A stretch of DNA of 64,000 bases from Stromatinia cepivora (taxonomy: Eukaryota; Ascomycota; Leotiomycetes; Helotiales; Sclerotiniaceae), in NCBI GenBank assembly GCA_014898415.1, contig RCTD01000021.1, positions 310,001-374,000 of the forward strand, in the 5' to 3' direction. Numbering within the stretch: position 1 is the stretch's first letter; each line of letters starts with the position of its first letter. Made by a program: the position numbers and the translations under genes. The notes under the pieces were generated by a model. The model was not told the origin of the DNA and ran no database searches. It saw only the letters and a program-made list of their open reading frames with translations. Below are positions 57,181-64,000 of this stretch, one piece after another.

Positions 57181-59010
57181 ATATTCTTAAAGAACCTCAA
57201 AATCATTTTCTAAAAGAAATTTAAGATTATTTTAAAAAACATAATGAAGGCGAATCCTGATATCCTTTAAGTAATTATTCCATCAATAAGAATGTTATAT
57301 AATATAATTAATATAATATCAATCGAAACTATAATACTATATTTTATTGAAAACGCGATAGAAATATCAGATATAGTTATTTATCTTCAAAACAATGAAA
57401 AAGAAAACATTATCGATATTTCCGATGAAAACCTATTGATATCCGATATACCTCAAAACTCATCGATCTACAAAGAATTAAGAAAAAAGGAGATCAATAA
57501 CTTAATGGAAAATAGTATATTCGAAATCATATAATAAACAGATATACCAAAAGACATACAAATATTCAAATCAAAATTCATTAATAAAATCAAAAATGAA
57601 AGCATTAAAAAAGCATTCCCAAAATCAAGATTTGTAATCCAAATATAAAATAATATAGAAAAAAAAACAATATTAATATAATTATCTATAATTCAACAAA
57701 TAAATCAATATTTAATATTAAGTATTATAATTATCCTACAATCAATTATACAAACAATTTTATATATTAAGAATATTATTCAGATTTATATACAAACAAC
57801 AACTATTCTATATCCAACTATCCAAAGAAATAAGATTCCCAAAAGGAACACTATTATAAATAATCAAATCATTATATAATATATCAGAAACTAAAAACTA
57901 TTGATTCAATATTTACTATAATTATTATCTTATTATACTCCAAATAATCTAATCAATTTAGAATCCCTATTTAATATATATCAAACAGAAAAACAAAATA
58001 TTTGAATTAATAGGATTTCAAATAGATAATATAATTATTATAATTAACAAAATATTCACAAATAAAAAACAAAAAGAATTCGAAAATATAAAGTTCTTTA
58101 TAAAGAATCGAAAAACTTTATTATCCGAAAACCCCCTCAAATTTAATGAAACTATTATCATCTAAACAAACAATGACTTTATTTATATCAATCAGGAAAA
58201 ACAATATATAAATTTATAATTTGTTAAAATACAATCAATCGATATTTATAATACAAAAAACAAAATTCGAAAAAACATAACCTTAAAAAATCAATATATT
58301 ATTTAATATACAAAAAAAGCTTATATTTTGATAATATATTAATTAAAAGTATTATTTGTTTTTTCTTTTGTTATTCAGATTATCAATTCCAAAAAAGAAG
58401 ATATAAAATTGATGAATAAAACAATCCAATAATAAATAGATAATTCAATTAAAGAATTGAAATTTGTATTATTTGATCTTAATTTGTTGAAACTAATAAT
58501 ATTCACAGATATATCATTCATTAACAATCGAGATTTATCCTTGTAAATCAGATATATCATTATATTAATGAATAAAAACAATAAAACAAATCTAATTTAT
58601 TGATTATTTATCAAATATAAAAAGATTATTAAAAATATACTAATATCAAAACTTTATAGTATAATCTTAGAATTCGATATTAGTATAGTATTCAAGAATA
58701 TTATCAATAGTATATTATCAAAATAGAAAATATTATTAATTATATATATAGATTCGAAATCATTTTACAATTGTTTTACGAAATTAAATTCAATTTGAAA
58801 GAAAAGATTGATGATTAATCTAATGGCTTTATAATAATCATATAAATAAAAAAAGATAATAGAAATCAAATAGATTGATAAAGAATCTAATCTTATTGAT
58901 ATAATAACAAAGACAAAACTATATCAGATTTTTAAAGATTTTATAGAAAATAATATAATCAAAATCAAAATTATAAAATAAATAAAAAGATTAAAATATA
59001 ATAAAAAGAA
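57180..59010 (+). pseudogene. Copia pol fragment: reverse transcriptase and RNase H, Copia-3-like
   Basis: 57292-57534 reads L-R-K-K-E-I-N-N-L-M-E-N-S-I-F-E-I-I, the copia segment just before reverse transcriptase. F-K-S-K-F-I-N-K-I-K-N-E, K-S-R-F-V-I-Q and later K-E-S-K-N-F-I follow. RNase H near 58.5-58.95 kb shows L-L-K-L-I-I-F-T-D-I-S-F-I-N-N-R-D-L-S, Y-I-D-S-K-S-F-Y-N-C-F and S-N-L-I-D-I-I-T-K-T-K. It is related to Copia-3 rather than Copia-1/2. No LTR was found on either side, so it is a fragment or a copy with lost ends. Confidence 0.8.
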
Positions 59011-59529
59011 AATAATATAAATATAGAAACCAAAGAACGAATATAAAACAAAAACCATTATAGATATATATTCAATTTATCAGATATATAATTATTTCAT
59101 ATATAAATTGATTTGAACAAAAAAACAAAATGAAAATTAAAATTGAAAAGAATATTCATTTATTAGATATATATATTCCTAAAGTATATAATACTTCGAC
59201 TTTAAGAGAAATTACCAGTATCGGAATATAAATCATATATATAATAAGTGTGAGAATCACAGCAAAGAATCGGTTAATTTCGAATAACAATAGGTTTGGA
59301 TTTAGAATCAAGACTTTTCATTTCTTTCTAATAATATTGAAGAATTCCCCTCTATATAAATGAAAACTCTTCAAACTAGCGTACAATTCGGCCCGCTTTC
59401 GGCTAGCCCTAATTTCATAGTTAAAGTTCATAACAAAGCCTTCCCTTCCGAAGCTTTCGTCCTCGAAAGCTTTTGAAATGAAACCATTTAAATTGAAATA
59501 TCCAATCAAAACCAATATCATTCGATGTT

Positions 59530-59715
59530 GTATTGTATGCCTTTTCGTGAAACCATCGTAGATCCATATATTGTATGGTATGCCTTTTCGTAGAACCATC
59601 GATATTATGTTGTATGCCTTTTCATAGAACCATCGTAGATCCATCGATATTGTGTGGTATGCCTTTTCGTAGAACCATCGATATTATGTTATATGCCTTT
59701 TCGTAGAACCATCGA
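59530..59715. repeat. Minisatellite, TATGCCTTTTCGTAGAACCATCG units
   Basis: The word ATGCCTTTTCG recurs at about 59537, 59580, 59614, 59659 and 59693. Spacings alternate about 43-45 and 34 bp, i.e. a ~79-bp two-part higher-order unit, present about 2.5 times. Confidence 0.85.
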
Positions 59716-59965
59716 AATCCTTTCAATTCTTCTAATTCCTCCATTCCTAACTCTATAATAGTCGGCCGAGCTGAAACTCCAATAGAAAACTCCATACAAC
59801 GACTAAATCCATAATAATTCCTTCAATAATGAATTTATAATACCTACATCTTTATTTTATAAAGTTCAGCATTTTCACTTCTTTGAAAACTTTTCAATAT
59901 CATTTAAAAACCCCTATATAAATATTCATTTTCGATCCACTTTCAATTCGATTTCGATACGATTT

Positions 59966-60105
59966 CGATAGACATACTTTCGATTCAGATTCGGTAGGTA
60001 TACTTTCGATTCGGATTCAGTATACTTTCGATTTGGATTCGGTATACTTTCGATTTGGATTCGGTATACTTTCGATTTGGATTCGGTATGCTTTCGATGC
60101 AATGA
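59966..60105. repeat. Minisatellite with 22-bp unit TATACTTTCGATTTGGATTCGG
   Basis: About six tandem copies, with TACTTTCG at 60001, 60023, 60045 and 60067 and more diverged copies on both sides. The unit length is not a multiple of 3. Confidence 0.9.
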
Positions 60106-60294
60106 ATAAAGGGTATTGATTTCGAATTCGATATACTTTCGATATAATGAATAGGGAGTATTGATACCTCCCTTTTTGGATCGACATCCTCATCGATTTC
60201 AATGATCCTGTAGATTCAGTAAATAATAAAAGGAGGGGAATTTTCAATTTGCTTTTTCTTTTGAAACTTGAAATATAAAATATATTATATTTAT

Positions 60295-60460
60295 TGTTAA
60301 CTTTTGGTGCAGGAAGTAGTAGTATTATTGACTATGTAGGTTGAACTAAGGATTTATTATTTTAGTAGAAATAGAATTAAAGTTATTCCCAAATATAATC
60401 TGTACATTATTGTAATCATATAACCTCAATTCTAATCCTATAATAATTTCATTTTCAATA
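60295..60460 (-). repeat. Copia-1 LTR (3' LTR of copy A)
   Basis: 166 bp, TGTTAACTTTTGGTGCAGG...TTTTCAATA, aligned with 18556-18721. Confidence 0.92.
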
Positions 60461-61258
60461 CTCCCCTATTGAGGATATCCTATTCGATCCTTCTAGATTA
60501 CTAATCCTAACATTTTCTTGAACCTTTCGAAAACAATCCTTGTACAAAGCTTTATTATTCTGTCGGCAATTATATTATATATATTAATATAATTAATAAC
60601 GATTTTCTTCTTTTCTATCAAATCCCTAATTAAATAATAATTGATATCTATATATTTAAATCGTTTATACAAATATGAATTTTTGGTTAAAATTAAAGCG
60701 CCCTAATTGTTATCAAATATCTAAACTGTATCTTTATTTTTTTCAATATAATTTAATTTGAATAAGTCTTTGAGTATTTATATAACCCATTTCCTTTATT
60801 TAATAAATATTATTATCACAATATATTCTGATTCTGTATTAGAAATAATTATAGATATTTATTTTTTGTTAATCTACAATATAAAATCTTTATAGAATAT
60901 TACAACTCCTCTTAAAATACTTTTCCGATTATATTTGTTATTAATTCAATCTACATCTATATATATCTTTATTGTATTGTTAAATATATTATATTCTTTA
61001 TAAATATCAGATTATATTTTTTTTGATCCGAACTATAACTTTTGTTTGATTATTGATCGTAGATATTATATCAGATTCTTCAAAACTATAATATCATGTT
61101 TTACTAGTTTTGTTATAAATTATAAAAGTCTTCTAATTAAGAATACTATATCTGATCGAATATATATTATTAAATAAATTATATTTCCTATTCATTATTG
61201 ATATTCATTTATATCTACTAATTTATCGTTATCGGTTGCTAATCAAAAATAAGTATAA
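60295..61258 (-). mobile_element. Copia-1 copy A, 3' end only, split by copy B
   Basis: LTR 60295-60460 (166 bp), polypurine tract on the minus strand (AATAGGGGAG), then RNase H-region sequence collinear with 18722-19522 of copy 1. It breaks at 61258 exactly where the LTR of copy B starts. The rest of copy A would lie beyond the window. Confidence 0.88.
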
Positions 61259-61424
61259 TATTGACTTTTGGTGCAGGAAGTAGTAGTATTGTTGACTATG
61301 TAGGTTGAATTTAGGATCTATATTTCTAATAGAAGTAGAATTGAGGTTATTTCTAAATATGGTCTGTGCATTATTGTAGTCTTGTGATTTCAATTCTAAT
61401 TCTATGATAGCTTTATTTCCAATA
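61259..61424 (-). repeat. Copia-1 LTR (3' LTR of copy B)
   Basis: 166 bp, TATTGACTTTTGGTGCAGG...TTTCCAATA. Confidence 0.92.
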
Positions 61425-62521
61425 TTCCTTTATTGAGGATATCCTATTCGATCCTTTTAGATTATTAATCCTAATATTTTCTTGAATCTTTTGAAAGCAA
61501 TCCTTGTACAAGGCTTCATTATTCTGTTAACAATTATATTGTATGTATTGATATAATTAGTAATGATTTTCTCCTTTTCTGTTAAGTTTTTAATGAAATG
61601 ATAATTGATATCTATATGTTTGGATTGTTTATACAAATATGGGTTCTTGGTTAAAGTTAAAATGTTTTGATTGTTATTGAGTATCTAAATTATATCTTTG
61701 TTTTTTTTAATGTAATTTGATCTGAATAAATCTTTGAGTATTTGTATAATCTATCTCCTTTATTTGATAAACATTGTTATTGTAATATATTCTGATTTTG
61801 TATTAGAGGTAGTTATAAATATTTGTTTCTTGTTAACCTACGATATAGGGTTTTTGTAGAATATTACAATTCCTTTTGAAACACTTTTCCGGTTATATTT
61901 GTTATTAGTCCAATTTGCATTTGTATATATCTTTATTGTATTGTTAGGTATATTGTATTTTTTGTAGATATCAGATTGTATTCCTTTTGACCTGAATTAT
62001 AGCTTCTGTTTGATTATTGATTGTAGATATCGCATTAGATTTTTTAAAACTATAGTATAATGTTTTGTTGGTTTTGCTATAAATTGTGAAAGTCTTTCAA
62101 TTGAGAATGTTATATCTGGTCGGGTGTATATCATTGAATGAATCATATTTTTTATTTGTTATTGATATTCGTTTATATCTGTTAGTTCATTGTCATCGGT
62201 TGTTGATCGGAGATGGGTATAATTTATTATTGATAGTTTCTTGGTTTGATATTGTTTATATGTAATATTGTATTTGGTTAGTATAATATCGAGATATTTT
62301 TTTTGATTTATAATTAATGTATATGTTTTTCTATTGCAAATGATTCTAATATTTAGGATCTTATTAATCTCCCTTAGATTCTTGATGTTAAAATGGGCCG
62401 ATAGCTTTTCATCGAACCAAATGATTTGCGATGATGTATATGATGCAATAACGATATTATCGATATATACCAGTAATATTATATCACGGTTTTTGGATGT
62501 ATATAGATATGGGTTTGTCAA
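61425..62521 (-). pseudogene. Copia-1 RNase H and reverse transcriptase, copy B (broken)
   Basis: The 62159-62521 minus frame is open for 120 codons. L-L-V-Y-I-D-N-I-V-I-A-S (YVDD box with D-to-N) is followed by W-F-D-E-K-L-S-A-H-F-N-I-K-N-L-R-E-I-N-K-I-L and R-S-T-T-D-D-N-E-L-T-D-I-N-E-Y-Q. RNase H below 62159 carries many stops. Confidence 0.88.
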
Positions 62522-64000
62522 ATTTTGTACAAAATCTATATCTAAAAGTTCTTTTTTTAATAATAAATTCCAATCCCTTTCAATTTGTTTTAATTTATAT
62601 AGACTTTATAAAGCTTGTAGTATATATCTCTTTTTGACTTTGATATCTTGGGATAGTTCGAGATAGATCTTTTTCTTCAAGTGTGATTCGATAAAAGTGT
62701 TTTTGATATCGAAATATAAATATTCCAAATTTTCTTTTGCAATGATAACTAGGAATAATCTGAATGTATTTAGTTTTATTATTGATACAAATATTTCGTT
62801 ATAATTCTTTTTTAGTATTTGATTGAATCCTCGAGCTATTAATCTTGTTTTGAATCGTTCTATTTTGTTATCCTTAGTTTTAATTGTAAATACTCATTTC
62901 GTCGAAATCAGATTACTTCCTTTAAAGAGTATATATTCTTTCCAAATACCATTTTGAACCAAAGATATAATTTCCTTTTGGATAACTTCCTTTCATTTTT
63001 TAGAGTATTCTCGATCCGATATTGTTTCTTTATAAGTTCTTAATATTTTGATTTTTAGAATTTCTTCGGCCGGATATATTATATTTTCTATATTATTTAT
63101 ATTTATCAACGAAATTATGAAATCTGAAATAATCTTGTTTTTGATATAAGGGTCCATTTTATAAATAATTGGGATTATAATTATAATATATTCTATACTT
63201 TCTTGAATTTTGATCTGTATAGATATCGTAATCAACATTCTTATAATCTTGCTTTCCCATTCTTCTTTAGGATCTTATTCCATATCTTTTTTCTGTTTTC
63301 GTATTAGATATTTTAAGGATTCATCTTCAAAGTTTATTTTATCCTTTTGTTCAATCTTAAATGATTATAGATTTATTTCGTTTTTTGATTCTATTGAAAT
63401 AAATTTATCAGCAAAATTTAAGACGATTTTAAATTTTGCTTTTAATACAAATTCAGGATTTGCAAAAGTTGATTTTTGGATTGGATTCTCTAAAATGATG
63501 GATTCGATATCTGAAGTATCCTTAGAAAAAGATTTTTGATTTGTTTTTTGAATATTGTTATTTTCATCTTTATTGTATATTGATATTAATATATCTAATT
63601 TACCTGATCTTAATTTGACAATTGGGGTGCTTAATATAATTACTAAATTCGATATAATATCTACTGAAAAGAACATTTGGAACGAAGATAATATAGATAT
63701 TGCGTTTGATGTTGAGGATAAAAAAGGTGCCTTATTTGTTGTTGATTTATTACAAGGTTTTTGATCTAACTTTACATTCTTTATTCTTTATAGACCTGAT
63801 TCACAATTTCTTAATTTAAAATCCAAATCTCCTTTTCGATGAGATTTATTTATAATTACTCTATTTAATCGAAATATATAATCTAATTCTGGAGAATATA
63901 TTTTAATATATTTATTCGTAACTTTTGAATACCCTAAGAATATATCGATTCTCGAAATATCCTATAATTTGTTATATCTCTACCCTTTCGGAATAGTTTT
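62522..64000 (-). pseudogene. Copia-1 N-terminal reverse transcriptase, linker and integrase end, copy B (broken)
   Basis: Open pieces at 62993-63238 (Y-P-A-E-E-I-L-K-I-K) and 63365-63676 (S-F-S-K-D-T-S-D-I-E-S-I, K-S-T-F-A-N-P...K-F-K-I-V-L-N-F-A-D-K-F) match copy 1 at 22552-22743 and 22924-23172. Integrase C-terminal sequence begins near 63.85 kb and leaves the window. Confidence 0.85.

Larger units (their letters stand above)
59011..60294. other. Unclassified repeat-block sequence with minisatellites, less AT-rich
   Basis: From about 59240 the base composition is clearly richer in G/C than its surroundings (e.g. GCCCGCTTTCGGCTAGCCC near 59390). It carries two minisatellite arrays listed separately. 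Minus-strand open frames (59318-59644, 60017-60247) follow the repeats and look fortuitous. It could be an LTR or internal part of an element not otherwise present here. Confidence 0.5.
61259..64000 (-). mobile_element. Copia-1 copy B, 3' half, runs off the window
   Basis: LTR 61259-61424 (166 bp), then RNase H, reverse transcriptase (62159-62521), linker and integrase end, collinear with copy 1 as far as its position near 23560. It is inserted in copy A after TATAA (61254-61258), the likely TSD; the second TSD copy should lie outside the window. This copy is less mutated than copy 1 in the reverse transcriptase. Confidence 0.9.

Noticed and set aside
59318..60247. Minus-strand frames over the minisatellites
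   Set aside because: The reading follows tandem repeats whose unit lengths are not multiples of three; no conserved motif.
17000..64000. Idea that the AT-rich part is mitochondrial DNA
   Set aside because: Composition would allow it, but the block is built of LTR retrotransposons with TSDs and RIP-type changes, and is continuous with nuclear genes.
1..64000. tRNA, rRNA, CRISPR arrays, telomere repeats, biosynthetic cluster
   Set aside because: None seen. T-loop-like words such as the one near 5800 lack a matching acceptor stem and D-arm.

Overview
The window is nuclear DNA of a filamentous ascomycete. Introns are short, with GTATGT or GTAAGT donors and YAG acceptors. The gene set (Dap1, an ~890-residue Vps35, a Vps70-like M28 protein, F-box-like/DUF7730 proteins, a Ser/Thr-rich secreted protein) and the protein style resemble Leotiomycetes such as Sclerotiniaceae and relatives. 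That taxonomic guess is an inference. The sequence has two parts: a gene-bearing arm of normal composition (1 to about 16.6 kb) and a very AT-rich, gene-free block (about 16.7 to 64 kb) made of mutated, nested LTR retrotransposons. Differences between LTR pairs are mostly C/T and G/A, and coding frames are broken by TAA/TAG/TGA codons one transition away from sense codons. This is the usual mark of repeat-induced point mutation (RIP).

Gene arm: 3' part of an unknown protein with a C-terminal coiled coil (1-1410, +); dap1, a heme-binding regulator of sterol P450s (2509-3104, +, one intron); a DUF7730/F-box-like protein (4572-5723, -); a decayed relative of that family (6325-6915, -); a weak small membrane ORF (7603-7983, +); a Ser/Thr-rich secreted protein (8197-9132, +); vps35, the retromer core subunit (9926-12826, +, three introns); and an M28 carboxypeptidase/transferrin-receptor-like membrane protein of the Vps70/Tre group (13815-16556, +, one intron). 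vps35 and the M28 gene both belong to endosome-vacuole trafficking families, but nothing shows that they are co-regulated.

Repeat block: matching LTR pairs and target-site duplications (TSDs) allow the nest to be unpacked. A minus-strand Copia-2 copy (I, from 17151) was entered by Copia-1 (18556-33320, -). That element was in turn entered by a short non-autonomous LTR element, TRIM-A (19756-22012, TSD ATATT), and by a Gypsy element (24401-31417, TSD ATATC). A second minus-strand Copia-2 copy (II, from 35741) holds TRIM-B (36592-38404, TSD AGTTG) and Copia-3 (38635-55410). Copia-3 holds Copia-2 copy III (43817-53759, TSD ATATA), whose 5' LTR holds TRIM-C (44082-45757, TSD CTATT). Next come a large palindromic MITE (56026-56812), a Copia pol fragment (about 57180-59010), an unclassified stretch with minisatellites, and two Copia-1 copies, one inserted in the other (60295-64000).

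The most notable observation is that Copia-2 carries a long open frame on the strand opposite to gag-pol, between the end of pol and the 3' LTR. It is recognisable at protein level in all three copies. Copia-3 has a different antisense frame in the same position. Family names (Copia-1/2/3, TRIM-A/B/C) are local labels used only here. All alignments were done by eye.
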